A stretch of 64,000 bases of DNA. Source: Eurosta solidaginis. Taxonomy: Eukaryota; Arthropoda; Insecta; Diptera; Tephritidae. Every line of letters starts with the position of its first letter. Positions within the stretch are counted from its first letter, which is position 1. Location: the NCBI RefSeq assembly GCF_040869045.1, contig NC_090323.1:265984392-266048391 (forward strand). Direction: 5' to 3'. The translations under genes and the position numbers were made by a program. This document shows, one piece after another, positions 19,602 through 32,345 of this stretch. The notes under the pieces are model-generated. The model did not search any database. It was not told the DNA's origin and saw nothing but the letters and a program-made list of their open reading frames with translations.

Positions 19602-20920
19602 GTACACATACTCTTACGTTTGGCACATACGCATGCTGCACATTATGAGCACTTTAGCGCGTTTCCTCTTATTGCGAAAATTCCTTAGTCCAAAATGTAT
19701 ACGTAACCTACTTTTAGGCTCTTGAGCGCCAAGTTTCTTATTTGTTTTTAATTCATGACTTTCGCATTTAGCACTGCTAAACACGTTAAAGTACATCTCC
19801 TTTCAACTACTATTAGAGCGACGTATGCAGGATGCTGGTGTAGTTGTTTCCTGTTTTTTTGCTCTTATTTTTCAGTCCATCCCTTATATACATGCATACA
19901 TACATACATTCATGAACATATCTTAGACATTGCGTAGGAAAAAATTCTAAAAAATCGTAAAAGTTTTTCAATTTGTTTCAACTGTTTTAGTAAATTATCA
20001 CTTTAATTTCCACTTGCCTATATTGCGGCATTGCAACATGCTGCAGTGATATGTTTGTATGTGTGTGTGTATATACGCACGTGAGCACCTTCACGTTCTG
20101 GCGAACATCCTTACATACATACATACCGGTATAAGTAAAGGAGGTAAGTTAAGTGCGTGCAAAAGCGTGGCAGCAACGATTATAAGTTTCTGTGGCAAAT
20201 TTCGAGGCCATTGTGTGCAAAAGTTTCGAAAATCGTTGCGCTATTGCCTGGCTGCCTCCTCCGGCCTCCTCGGTACTCCTACTTTCTTGCCTATATCTCA
20301 GATTGTTTACAATGTCGCACGAAATTTTGCAAATGTAGAAATATACATATACCGGAATGTATATTTTTGGTAATTATATACGTTTCTAGTAATTTGACCG
20401 CTCGCTTGCATGCATTTCAAACATTTCTCATGTCGCGTCCGCCTTTTATGAAACGAATATCACGTCTTACACTTTGCTGGTGCACTGCAATTATATTCTC
20501 CTTATGCTTTCGCATATTTTTCTTTTGCGTATGTTTTTTGTAATCATTTTGTTGCATGGTGGTCGTTATATAGTGATCGAGTGAGTATTCGGTTTCGGCC
20601 TTAGTAAAGATTCGGTTGACAGATAGATTAATCGTTGTGATCCACCTTAGGCCAATTTCGAAATCACTTCAAACCTTTTAAGTGGGCATACTCTTCGCAT
20701 AAACTGAAAAATTAAAGTGGCTACTGTTTTTTATATCCTTGAAGGCTTAAAATAAGCTTTTCAGATATTTTGTTTACTTTATTCCGCTTCAGATAGACAA
20801 TTTTGCAAGGAACATAGGTCAACAATTTTGGAAAGTGGTCAGTATCATCTCCCTTTCCTAATAAAATAGTACCTTTATATATTTGTAACTCTAATTCCTT
20901 TTTTCTCCAACCAAATTCTT
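19602..20920. other. No gene recognised
   Basis: Short overlapping frames (20059-20543) and CATA/GTGTGT tracts. Nothing homologous is recognised. Confidence 0.4.
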
Positions 20921-20924
20921 ATTT

Positions 20925-22085
20925 GTATCACAGATATAGTAGTCTAAGCAGTTTTGGAAAAGTGAGCAGTGATCCACCTGACTATTTCGGTATAACTCCC
21001 GACTACCCCCGGATCACTTCGGAAAGATTTTCGAATTCGTGGTATATTGTTTTTTATATGTTGCTTTTAGAATCATGTTGGGACCATTTCTGTTTATTAT
21101 GGGAATATATATTGATATATTCAAGAGTTCCTTGAGGGATTGCATTCGAAATCATATAAGAACGATTTTGGCTTATTTAAGGATAAATTCTTGATTGTTG
21201 CGACATCATTCGCAATGTTTCGCTACTCACTTACTTACTTAATTGGCGCCAAATCTGTTAAACGGCTGTGGCAGCTCAAAAATTTCGGGACTATTTCAAG
21301 ACAATTTCGGCATAGTTTTTGGAATATTTTTGACATTAATTTTGGGACCATTTTTGGAATATTTCATAAGGATGCCAGTATTGTTTTTGATATATTTTTG
21401 GGATTGCTTTTGTCTTGGGGTTAGTTCAGGACAATTCGGATTGCTTTTGACTTTTAGTAGGGTTGCTTTCGGATATCGGAACAGTTTTGGATTATATCAG
21501 GACTGTTGCGGAAATTAATTCTGGATTGTGAACGGTTCGTTGGGATTACTTCAAAGTTATTTAGAGATATTTTGGATATTATTTATGAAATATTTGTGAA
21601 ATTGCTTTAAGGATCATATCAGAACTGTTTGCGGTTATTTCGGAGTTATTTTGGAATAAATTCCAAACTGTCTTCCGATCATTTCATGCAGAAATGTTTG
21701 CGGATTTTTTCAGGTGTTTTTTGGGCTACGGTTCGGTGACTATCTCCGAACGTTTCCAAAATCACTGTTTTAAGATAATTACGGAATTGTTTATTTGCAT
21801 CTTTGGGTTATCATTTTTGAACTGCTTCGGAATAGTTTCCTTGTAGTGACCGTTTCGAGATATCTTGACATAATTTTAAGATCATCTAGGGAATGTTGAT
21901 ATATATTTTGGTATAGTTTTGCTTTTAAGATCATTACGTAATTGCTTTTGGGATAAATTCGGGACTATATCCGAGCAATTCAGATAGGTCCTGACTTTTT
22001 CTTTATTGTTTCGCGATATTTCCAAACTTTTTCAGCATAAATTAAGGGCTACTTTTGGTATCATCTTTAGAAAATTTTTACTCGG
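20925..22085 (+). repeat. Diverged 12-bp satellite, block 1
   Basis: The sequence falls into 12-mers of the form TTYGGGAYYATT. For example 21286-21370 divides cleanly into TTCGGGACTATT, TCAAGACAATTT, CGGCATAGTTTT, TGGAATATTTTT and so on. Because 12 is a multiple of 3, chance frames read FGII/FGTI-like tetrapeptides; the open frames at 21140-21518 are this effect and not genes. Confidence 0.75.
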
Positions 22086-24365
22086 GCGTGAATACAGAAA
22101 TCTTGAACGAAGAATTTTGCAGTTATAAAAATATAACAAGTGCGACGTTGTCAGACTACAGGTAATGCGGTTTTTGTCCTTTTCCTCAAACAACTTGCAG
22201 GTTTACAAAGTTGTCATAGTTCAGGGGTGTCCAAAGCATGTAGATAATTTAAGGCATACAGTATATTCCATCCCACAAACCTGAGTCCGAGTCAATGGGG
22301 ATTTGCACGCACTGCAATCGTGCCTCTCTCATGCAATAACTCCTACCTATAAGGATTATGTTTACGTTGCTTGAGAACCTGAGTGAGGGAGGATAATAAT
22401 ATATTGCGGAACTAGTTGTGCTTTCCGGAAGTAGGTTTAGTATACTGCAACGCCTTTGTTGAGTTTCTTTCCATTAACCAGATTCCCCGAGTCTTAGTGC
22501 GTTTGGTGCCGCAATAAATGGTACGTGCAAGTCGAACAAAAATAGGTTCTAAATATGATATTAAGCCACGGTGGGCGGATAAGCTTTGCTAGCGCTTTGG
22601 CCTTGTGATATTAAGATACATTAGTTAGAGGCGTGAAAAATAGTTTGAAGCCCGACGAAGAAACAAAAAACATCAAGAACAAGAAATCCGCTAGTTGTAT
22701 ATATATTTATCCACAGATGGCGCGGTGATCGAAAAATTCAGAAAACATGTATTTTTGAAATAGAAATTGTTGCCAGATGTTGCTGAGGTTGATATATTTG
22801 GAACATTTTTAATTATTATCCGATTTGCAAGTAGTTTTTCCTTATACAACCATCAGTCGATTCTTATATCGTTACTCATCGATAGTCTTATACAATTTCA
22901 TGCCACTTTTTTGTAATTTCAGCTACTTGCTTTTCGATTTCGTAATCTATTTCGCTCCATATCACAAAAAACACCTTTGTTTGAACACAAGCAGCACAAT
23001 AAAATTGGTCAGTCCGCCAATGCTGCCAGTTAGCATAGCAAATGTCTTAAGAAAAATGAAATCTACAATATTCAAAAAAGAAAAATCAAACAAAAATGTT
23101 TCCAACTAATAACACACATACACATACACACATTTGTAAGAAAACAAAGAAAACAAAAATTTACAGCGAGGACAAAACCGACGCAGACGATGTCCTTTCT
23201 AGTCTACATACTTTAAATTATTTATACGGAAAAACTTCTCGTTTATTGTTGAACGTGCAAACTTATTTTTATGAATGTGTGCAGTGAGTGTGTGTGTATT
23301 TGAGTGTATGAGAGGCAACAAATATACAAGAAGTGTACGTGAATGTTAAATTGTATTTGCACATGTTGTTCTGACAAATTATACGCCTGAAAGTATGCAA
23401 GCAAGTATTAGTGGCAAGAGAAAAAATCTAAAAGGAAGCATAACAAGAAGGAAATAAATTGTAGGTAAGTAAAAGCGAAGGCGTCGCCTTGAGAGACGAA
23501 ACGATTTCTATAAGATTTTCTGCAGTAAATTTCTGAGACAAAATGCTAGGATTGAGTGCATGTGAATATGTTTGAGTATGTGAAACCATTCTTTAGTGTA
23601 TATTAAAAGCGAAATATGTTTTTACATGTATTCTCTTCTTTATTACGAATAAATTACTTTGTATGTGTGTGTGTGTGTAGTATAAATATGCATGCTATTG
23701 CAGTTATTTCTATTTGTATTTAAACAAACACAGAAGATTAAGAACTTAAGCATATGAATAAGAAGAAGCATACAACAAAGTATGCATACTGCGCCCTAAC
23801 CCCGCTAATATTACAAATGTGTCCGTGGTTTGCTTAGCGTGTAAGTGACATGTCTTATAAATTTTTGCTCTCATATTACTTACTTTCAGCCTCCTCCGAC
23901 TCTTCAAACTTCTTTATCGTGCTTTTATTTTTTTACTTTTAATTCTTTTTTTTTCTTGCGGCAGTTTATATTGCTCTTATGAGTTAGTTGTTTACTATTG
24001 TTTTTTTTTAGTTTTGTTCATCTTTTTGTTGTTTTATTATAGCTGCTAAAACAAATGAGCACCATAAATAATTGTAGAATAGGCAACGTGACACCAATAA
24101 TAAAATATCAAAAAAAAAAAAAAAAAACGAAAAGAAATTGAAGCAAAAAATACTTATAAGCACAAACAGTAAACAACAACAAACAGCGCATGCAAATTGT
24201 GAAATCTGTTATAATGTTGAACCAATAAAGTAGAGAAATACCCAGAAAAGCGAAGTAGGAATTAAGGAATGACAACAATCATATTCAGGGAATAGTCCGG
24301 GTTCTTCGTAGATTCTTATCTTACGGCGGGATAGATTTTCTAACTCTCTGTAAATAAAACAAGTA
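22086..24365. other. AT-rich sequence with simple repeats, no gene seen
   Basis: Contains a (GT)n tract near 23662-23679, a long A run near 24110-24126 and many A/T runs. Frames at 22825-23287 have no motif. Confidence 0.45.
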
Positions 24366-24470
24366 ACGGCTCAAGTTTAGCTAAAAATAAAAGCTAAATG
24401 TTGACTTTCATTATAAAAGTCCAAAATAACAGTTGAAAGTTGCCTTTAATTGTAAAAGTAAAATATAATA
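24366..24470. repeat. AAAAGTC-type repeat flanking satellite block 2 (left)
   Basis: Reiterated TAAAAGT / ACTTTTA phrases, similar in style to 25560-25735 on the far side of the satellite block and to the palindrome at 17934. The two may be arms of one old foldback; this is inference. Confidence 0.35.
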
Positions 24471-24489
24471 TCTAAAATTTTACTCTTAT

Positions 24490-25420
24490 TTATTACTTCA
24501 TGATTGTTCTTTGGACTATTTTGAAATTAGATCAGAACTGTTTCCGGACAATGCCGGGCTTAGTACGGGACCACTTCAGTAGAATTTTGGGATAATTTCG
24601 GGATCAATTCCGAAATATTATCGAAACGTTTACGGAATAAAGGCGAAATTGTCCCGAAAGCATTTCCGAAAAAGTCTTTGCGTGATCTCAAAATACATCC
24701 GCAATGATCTGAAAACAATTTCGAAATGGTTCTAGAATTACTCCGAAATTGTCTCGAAAACAGTCTTAACACAGTTTTGCAGTGCTGCTGAAATAGTCAT
24801 GAAATGATCCCAAAGCCAACAGCAAAATTGTCCCGAAATGATCTAGAAATCATTCTGAGGTGATCCAGAAACAATTTCAAAATTATCCTTTAATCCTCCG
24901 AAATAAACCCCAATATAGTTCCTAAAAAAACCCTAATATTAAATGGAAATAGTTGTGCAATGATCCCGAAACAATTACGTAATGCTAGTAAAATACACCT
25001 AAAGTGATCTAGAAACAGTTCGGAAATTATTTTGTAATATTCCCGATTTGATTACGAAACTATTACCGAAATTATACCGCAACAGTACTGAAATGATTCC
25101 GAAACAGTCCCGCAATAGTTCTAAAAAACCCGGTATGGTTCCGTTCACGAAAACAATCCTAACTTTATTCCGAAAATATCCTGCAGTGATCTCAAAAAAG
25201 TCCAGAATTTATCCGGAAAACAGTCCTGAAATCTTTTGAGAACACACGCGTAATAAATCTTGAACGATACCGAAACCAATCTTAAATGATTTCGGAATAA
25301 CCCTGGTGTGATCCCGCAATAGTTCTGAAAGGATTCTGAAAAATCCCGAAACTACTCCAAAGTGATCCCAAAAACAATCGCGAAATATTCACTAACACAA
25401 TCCCGAATAGGTAAACAGTT
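24490..25420 (-). repeat. Diverged 12-bp satellite, block 2
   Basis: Reverse orientation of block 1: 12-mers such as GAAATTGTCCCG, AAAGCATTTCCG and GAAATGATCCCG follow each other for about 0.9 kb with many substitutions. The short frames inside are by-products of the period. Confidence 0.75.
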
Positions 25421-27180
25421 TTTCTGTTAAATACAGGATAAATAAGCTTTTGCTTGATATTCATATAGGTACGCCGTTTTTGTTTTATGTGAGAAAGTAT
25501 CATTGCCTAAATGTTTTGTGTGCACTGAATTTCATCTACTTTCGTTTCCAAGTTACCCCTAATTATAAAAAAATTAAAAAAACCAGTTTTATATAACAGT
25601 TTAAACTATTACTTTTATTTTTGAATTTTATCAAAAAAATCAACTTTTAACTATTATTTGTGAATTTTATACAAATTTTAATTATTATTTGTGACTTTTA
25701 CAATAAAAGTCAAATTAAAAGTAAGTTTATAATGAGTTAACCGGGAATTGCCCGTATCGCTTTAAATGTATGAAAACATTTATTTCAAGCAATTTTTAAT
25801 TTTGTCGCCTTGTCCGTCCTGATGTCACGTTGTTTAAATTTTTCTCAAATTATTAAAAAAAGTAATTTTATTTGTTTCTTAAAAAAGTTAAGAAATAAAA
25901 GTAATTTCATATATATATATATTTTTAGATAACAAGCATTACTTTGCTGTATTGAAATATAAAATAGAGCAATCTTTTCTATCTGACCTTATGATTTGAC
26001 TACCCTGACAGTGAGCTTAATAAGCAGTTTTCATTCTGGTTCTTTGAATGGCATATTCGCAGATGAATTTCCTGTATATCTTAACTTTCTTGACACTGAT
26101 ATTTCATTTCGTTAACCATCTTAGCATAAATGTTTATACTAAAGATGCTAATTTGACACAAAAAATATTACTTCCTCTTTATTCTTTTGACAAGAGGTAT
26201 TGATATACGGCCGGATATATCACATCACACCTGCACATACTAACTAAAATTAATTACTCTATTTCTTCCACTATCAGTTGATTGCCATTCATTTTTATTT
26301 CAGCTACTTTTACTAAGAACAAAAAAAAGATAAAAACATAAGAAAATCTTTATCAATTGAGGCGGTAAAATAATTTTAGCGTGAATTAATTGGTGTTGTT
26401 AAAATTTTTTATAGGCCTTGATTATTTTATAATGCAGCTTTTAATTTAAGATAAGAATTATGTGCCTGAATTTTGTGCACAAGCAAACTTAATTTAAATT
26501 AGTTAGTGGTACCTGTAACCATGGTAATTTTGGACTCTTCCAATACTTTTTTAATTGCTTATCAAAAAACATGTGCGTGAATATAAAGCGAATATACCTA
26601 CATACCTTTGCTCATAAAGCTTAGAATTAGACTGGTAGTTAGTAGTTATTTTATACGAGAGGATTATATAAATGATAATTATCGAGTCTTGAGAGGAATA
26701 TCAACCAAACTGTACTGTCGCTTCAAAAACGCCCGCTGTTAGCAAACTTCAGAAAAGTGTCTCATGTCTGAATTTCATTGAATAAAGCCATATTTCAGTA
26801 CTCGGTTGAAGAATGTCCCATATCAGAATATGTTTTTAAAGAGCCCTGTTTCGCCATAGCTTCAATACATTTTTTGATGAGATAAGGGATTTATAAAAAA
26901 AAATTTTGAGATAAAGCGATATTAGATCAAAATCTGATATGGGGCGTTTATGAACAATTTTCAGCAATAAGTCAATCTGAGGGTTGAATTTCACTATTTC
27001 TTCAACTAACAAATTGTTTCAAGAAAAGTTCTTTTATTTACTGCAGGGGCACGTGACTCACCGGGTCATCCTGTATTACACTTAAGTTGCAAAAACGAGA
27101 GCGAAATAGGACGAAATACACTACGCACTTACGAAGTTTAAAGTTAGCAATGCTAATCGTGATGTAGGAACTACACCAAA
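25421..27180. other. AT-rich, no gene; includes a SINE-tail-like segment
   Basis: 25560-25735 reiterates AAAAGTC-like phrases. 25800-25850 carries GTCGCCTTGTCCGTCC followed by GATGTCACGTTGTTT, shared with the tRNA-like SINE at 55285-55440. No coding region is recognised. Confidence 0.45.
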
Positions 27181-27720
27181 TATTGGGCCAAATCAATGGC
27201 CACCGCCAGAATTAACCAACATTTCGAACTTTGAATTTTCTTTCAAACTGAGAATATTGCATTTAAATTCTGTATTTATAACCATTTTTTGATTCAGGAG
27301 ATCCGTAAACATTCCAAATTCCGTCTTCTTAATATAGGCAGTGCCACGCCCATTTTCCAAAAATTCTTCCAAATTTCTATTTTTCGTCAAATATTCAACC
27401 AACATATCAAGTTTCATTACTTTATCTTTCTTTGGTATTAAATTGTTGCATTTTTTCCATTTTACGAAATATTTGCTACCGAAAAGATGGGCGTAGGTGC
27501 TGTTCAATTTCACCCATTGTCAATACCAATTTATAATGGGTCTGGAGAAGCCAGTATACCAAAGCTTTTACTCAAGGCGGACGGACGGACAGACTTAGCT
27601 CAGTAAAAATATTTTTCGATATCAAACCTATCTCGATTTCTTTATGCAATAATGAACTACCGTTATCCAACCAAAGTTATAATACCCTTGTGTATAAGTA
27701 CACGCTCGATATAAAGATAA
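27180..27720 (-). repeat. Diverged relative of the ~2 kb dispersed repeat
   Basis: The reverse strand carries the same ordered phrases as copy B: GGATAACGGTAG, ATCGAGATAGGTTTGATATC, GTCCGTCCGTCC, ACCAAAGAAAGATAAAG, GGGCGTGGCACTGCC. The start differs (TATACTTGTGTACAAGGG region), so it is another subfamily. The 106-codon open frame (27193-27513) is read from the repeat and is not treated as a gene. Confidence 0.6.
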
Positions 27721-27847
27721 GGGAGGGTTGGGAATATATTCTACTTGCTTTCTCCTATCAACTGAATTCTTTTTTTGGTTTAAGCAAACCCTTTTGATTT
27801 TATACCAATTTAAGTTTACCATCAATAAAAAACTGGTATAAATTGGT

Positions 27848-28185
27848 GGCCACCGTGGTGTGATGATATCGTGCTCCGCCTACCACACCGAAGATTCTGG
27901 GTTCACGCCCCGGGCAAGCAACATCAAAATTTTAGAAACAAGATTTTTTCAATTAGAAGAACATTTTTCTAAGCGGGGTTGCCCCTCGGTAGTGTTTGGC
28001 AAGCACTCCGAGTGTATTTCTGCGTTGAAAACTCATCTGCCTTGCAGATGCCGTTTGGAGTCGAGTAGGTCCTGTCCCGCTAATTTGTAGGAAAAACTAA
28101 AAAGGAGCACGAAGCAAATTTGAAGAGAAGCTCGGCCTTAAACCTCTTCGGATATTATCGCGCCTTACATTTATTTTATTATACT
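27848..28185 (+). mobile_element. tRNA-derived SINE, near full length
   Basis: Head GGCCACCGTGGTGTGATGAT, B-box-like GGGTTCACGCCCC, then the family body (GCAACATCAAAATTTTAGAAA, AAGCGGGGTTGCCCCTCGG, CTTGCAGATGCCGTTTGGAG, GGAGCACGAAGCAAATTTGA) and the tail CGCGCCTTACATTTATTTTA. A short internal deletion removes part of the middle. No clear target duplication; the next repeat starts at once. Confidence 0.85.
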
Positions 28186-29070
28186 CAGCGTGCTTTGCTC
28201 GTGTATATTAATTTTGAGTAGCAGAGTATATTAATTTTGATTGGATAACGGTTGGTTGTACAGGTATAAATGAATCGAGGTAGATATAGACTTCCATATA
28301 TCAAAATCATCAGTATCGAAAAAAAAAATTGATTGAGCCATGTCCGTCCGTCGGTCCGTTAACACGATAACTTGAGTAAATATTGAGATATCTTCACCTT
28401 TGGTACACGAGCTAACCCGGACACAGAATAGATTGGTATTGAAAATGAGCGAAATCGGATGTTAACCACGCCCACTTTTTATATATATAAAATTTTGGAA
28501 AACACAAAACCACTTGTGAAAAAATCTATTTTACAAATATTATTAATCATAAATCAAAAACCGTTAAACCTATCGTAACAAACTGCGGCAGAGAGGTTGC
28601 CTTTACTATAGGGAATGTTTTGAAGAAAAATTATCGAAATCGGTTAAGGACCACGCCCACTTTTATATAAAAGATTTTTAAAAGGGTCGTCGACGAATAA
28701 AATAAGTTATATCTTTGCAAAAAAGAGCTTTATATCAATTTTATTTCATTTCCCAAGTGGATTTATAACAATAAATAGGAAAAACTTTAAATTTAAAAAA
28801 ATAGGCGTGGAATCGCCCCTTTTATGACTAAGCAATTTTCTATGTTTCTTAACTTGAAGAAAAATTAACGGATCGTAATGAAATTGTGTACACATATTTT
28901 CCTTATAGCAGAAAATGTTTCTAGTAAAAATGGACGGGATTGGTTAAAGACCACGGCAACTTAGATATAAACAAAGTTTAAAAGGGTCGTAGACTAGAAT
29001 AATAAGCTATAACTTAGCAAAAAATAGTTTTGAATCAATGATATCGTATACACCTTTGCTTGTTTTTTTT
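28186..29070 (+). repeat. Dispersed ~2 kb repeat, partial copy E
   Basis: Starts TATACTCAGCGTGCTTTG and contains GGATAACGGTTGGTTGTACA, CCATGTCCGTCCGTCGGTCC, AACACGATAACTTGAGTAAA and several CCACGCCCACTTTTATAT modules. It lacks the 130-bp tandem right half and ends in a T run near 29065. Confidence 0.75.
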
Positions 29071-29985
29071 TTTAACCTTAAAATTTAAGTGAAAAACAGC
29101 TGACTTTGATGGCTTCAACCGAAGGCTGCCGTATAAAGTGGATATTTATGCGTGTCTTGTATTTTTGTTTATGTGCTGTTATAAACCCCTTGCCTTTTGC
29201 TTAAAATTTGTGAAAATGAAAATTTAAGTTATGCCGTACATTTTCGATTTGAGAACAATGTGAAATGCTGTTTAATGGAGAACCTTTGGTACGGCACACT
29301 GCATTCAGATAAAAATTGAGAAAACGCGTTTAATTGCACAATTTATTTTTTTTTTGAATGCTTTATTGTGATTACTTAATTGGAATTTAAATTAACACTG
29401 CAAAAGGCGAAACTAAATACAGAAATGTATATAATATCTTAATTCTAATATATTAAACATATCTTTTTATATTTAAACTGTCGCTTTTCTTTAATATCGT
29501 AGGATTTGGCTCTGTCTGTATTGACTTTGTGAAAGATATACGAAAATGATACACTGTACACCATTTCAAATGTGAAGAGCTAAAGAGTGAGTAAATTATT
29601 AAGCTGAAAAGCTACTTGAGATCAAACAAATTTTGAGTGAGAGAGTCCAAGTCAGTTGATAAAAGTGTAGCACTAGTACAGGTGTTTTGAGTGTCGCCGG
29701 CCGGTTCAGAGTTTTGGAGTGAACTTGCGCTAAATCACGTTTTGCCGGTTTTTGAATTTTTTTGTCTATTAGCTATAAATAAACATTCATACACACACAG
29801 TTTGTTCGGTATTTGTTTTTACAATTCTGTTCGTTATAATTTTTCTTGCATGCGTTTTCTATTTGTTTCAGCATAACACTATGCGCGTGTGCATGTACAC
29901 TCAGAAAAATAGTGCTGTGAATATGAGATGGTGAAAAATAAATATAAATATGTAGGAACAACTTTTCCCAGTTATTTAAATTGAA
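29071..29985. other. No gene recognised
   Basis: AT-rich; the short frame at 29691-29876 lacks motifs. Confidence 0.4.
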
Positions 29986-30690
29986 ATATTTTGGCTAGGA
30001 ATTGAAGCACGGAAATTCTGTGGAAGTAATATTTGGAAGGAATACCGAAACATGTATTACGGAAAAGGTATAGAGTATACCCAAAATAGTGCTAAAACAA
30101 TCATTAAAATTTACTGCAAATATATGAACCTAAGCGGTCTCGTAAATAGTTCACAAATTACCAGAACAATGATCCGAAATAATTTATAAATTAATCTCAA
30201 AATAGTTACGGAAAGGTCCCTTAAAATTCCTCAGAGTCGCCAAATAATTCCCGAGATAATTCTGTACTAATGACGCAAAGACCCTAGAACCCATTCCGAC
30301 ATGCTCTCTGAAGAGTAGTAACAGTGTTAAAAAAACTATCCCAAAATATTCGGGGCATGATCCCAAAAAAGTTCCAAAGTAGTCCTAAAACATTCCCAAA
30401 CTGGGCTTGAAATGGTCCCGAAAAATCGCAAGACACTTCCAAAATAATCTTTAGAATAACTCTGAAATTGTCTAGAAAACAATCCCAAGAAAGACCCAAA
30501 GTAGTCCCAAAATGTTCCCTAAACGACTTATAACAGTACCCAATAAATCCAAAATGCAACCGACAGAGAGCCCGATTTGGATTTGAAATTATCCCGTAAT
30601 AATTGAGAACGGGTTCTTAAAGGAATACTCAAATATTTAAGTAATCTTGAAATGGGAAAAAATCCTAAGGTAGTTCGAAAATAATATCTA

Positions 30691-30953
30691 TAATATGGTT
30701 TGCTGGGTAGAGCTTTTATGGTCGTTTTAAATAAGTGCACTTTGTTGCTTTTGTGTTACTTTGACGCGTTTCGACGCTTACTGCGTCATCCTCAGAAAGA
30801 TTGATTATTTAACTAATTATAATATCACAGTGTAAATACAAAAAAACATATTTACATATTATTAACTAGCACTGATTTGCGATTGTCTCTTCACTCTTTG
30901 TACAACTGAGCATTGTGCAATAGTTTCAAATTGGTCTAAATAAAAATCGTAAA
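30691..30953 (-). mobile_element. ~263-bp insertion carrying a hammerhead motif (retrozyme- or Penelope-like)
   Basis: Breaks satellite block 3. The octamer AATATCTA lies on both sides (30683-30690 and 30954-30961), a candidate target duplication. No coding capacity. The only recognised content is the minus-strand hammerhead motif at 30759-30799. Confidence 0.5.
30759..30799 (-). ncRNA. Hammerhead-type self-cleaving ribozyme motif
   Basis: Minus strand: CTTT (stem I), core CTGAGGA, one extra T, stem II GACGC-AGTAA-GCGTC, core GAA, then ACGCGT and C at the cleavage position (30763), then AAAG closing stem I. All core positions C-U-G-A-N-G-A and G-A-A are present. Stem III is only the self-complementary ACGCGT, which would favour dimer action, as described for Penelope-like and retrozyme hammerheads. 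Confidence 0.75.
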
Positions 30954-31913
30954 AATATCTAGAATAATTTCGAAATTGTCTAGGAACAATTCCGAAAAAT
31001 CATAAAGTTGTCCCAAAGTAACTTTTAAAATTCTTCAAATAATTCCGAATCGCTGTCTACTACAATCCCAAAATAGAGGTTAAGGTTTCCCAAAATAATA
31101 CCGATATGGTTAAATATAACGGATATGGTTTCAAACAGGTCTCAAAGTAGTTTCAAATTGGCCCGAAATAATACCGAAACGCATCCGATACAACAATAGA
31201 TCTGAAAATTTCTGGAAATCAATCCCGCAAACATCCAAAGAAGTGCCGAAGTGGTCCCGGAACTACTTTAACGGTATCCAAATATTACCGAAGACCAACC
31301 AATGCTTATACATTTCGCACATATTACTAAAAGGTCTCAAAGTAGCTTGTTATGGTCTCAAATTAATACCGAAACAGCCCCGATACAATAATAAATTAAA
31401 AACTTTAAGGAAAGCAATCTTAAAAAAAGGTACAAGGAATACCTAAATAGTTCCGAAACTACTTTGACGGCCTCCAAATACTTTCGAAAGCCAACCGACA
31501 ACAATCCCGAAATTGATTTTAAACTGTCCCGAAATAATGCCGAAATAGTCCTTAAATATTCCGTACAAGGTACCAAGAAGATCTGAAAGTAGTTTTGAAA
31601 TAGTCCCGGAATAATACCAGAATATCCTAGAAATAATCCCCAATAGATTCCGAAAAAGACAAAAGATAAGACCACAACGAAAAGGTCCTAAATGTCTTGA
31701 CAAGGTTATTCTAAAAGATTCCAGCTAATCCCAAAACAATACGAAATAATTCTGAAAATCCCCAAATCATCTCTTAAGGGTCCTGATGTTATTTCAAAGG
31801 GATCTCCAACAAATCCCGCAGAATAGCCATAGCAAGAAAAAAGGCTGTTTTGTGCAGTTTACTGACGAAAAATATGAGCAAGATTACCAATTAATTACAT
31901 ACATTTTAGTGTA

Positions 31914-32343
31914 TGTGACCCGGTCTATGAAAGTGTGGCTTATGACTCAAAAAAAATGTTTCCATTTTTTTTCTGGTTTCGATAGTTTTTGAGACGCTCT
32001 TTCACGTGTTGAAAACTAGAAAGTCCTAACTTGCTTAGAAGTGTACTAAAAATGTAAAGAAATAAGAGCACAAATGAAAGAAAATGAAGCCTTTGGTTCC
32101 TTCGATGCCACTTTGGTGGCTGATGAAGCATTCTCAGATTTTTTTGATAGCATTTTTTTTGATGGCAATGGAGCCAAAATATCGGTCAGAAACTGCTTTG
32201 TGCTTTGCCTTTTGGGCATGACTGTTCATAATGCAAAAGAAAAACTACTAAGAAACTGAAGAAATGCATTGTTTATCTTTAACAGTTGTTTCTCGCAATT
32301 TCTTTTTTGAGTCATAAGCCACCTTTTCATAGGCCGGGTCACA
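31914..32343. mobile_element. 430-bp inverted-repeat element with TA target duplication
   Basis: Left end TGTGACCCGGTCTATGAAAG with TGGCTTATGACTCAAAAAA; right end is its inverse (TTTTTTGAGTCATAAGCCA, CTTTTCATAGGCCGGGTCACA). The inverted ends are about 40 bp with few mismatches. TA flanks both sides (31912-31913, 32344-32345), consistent with a Tc1/mariner-type MITE. No transposase inside. Confidence 0.8.
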
Positions 32344-32345
32344 TA

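Larger units (their letters stand above)
29990..31785 (-). repeat. Diverged 12-bp satellite, block 3
   Basis: Same orientation as block 2: CCCGAAATAATN-like 12-mers for about 1.8 kb. The many frames here (30184-30740, 31358-31703) translate to FGII/LFRNYFGI-like strings produced by the period. Interrupted by a ribozyme-bearing insertion at 30691-30953. Confidence 0.75.

Noticed and set aside
27193..27513. 106-codon minus-strand frame with lysine-rich composition
   Set aside because: Sequence follows the non-coding dispersed repeat phrase by phrase (for example GGGCGTGGCACTGCC), so it is not treated as a gene.
31358..31703. Overlapping minus-strand frames rich in Phe, Gly, Ile and Leu, resembling a membrane protein
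   Set aside because: Produced by the 12-bp satellite period, which keeps one frame free of stops.
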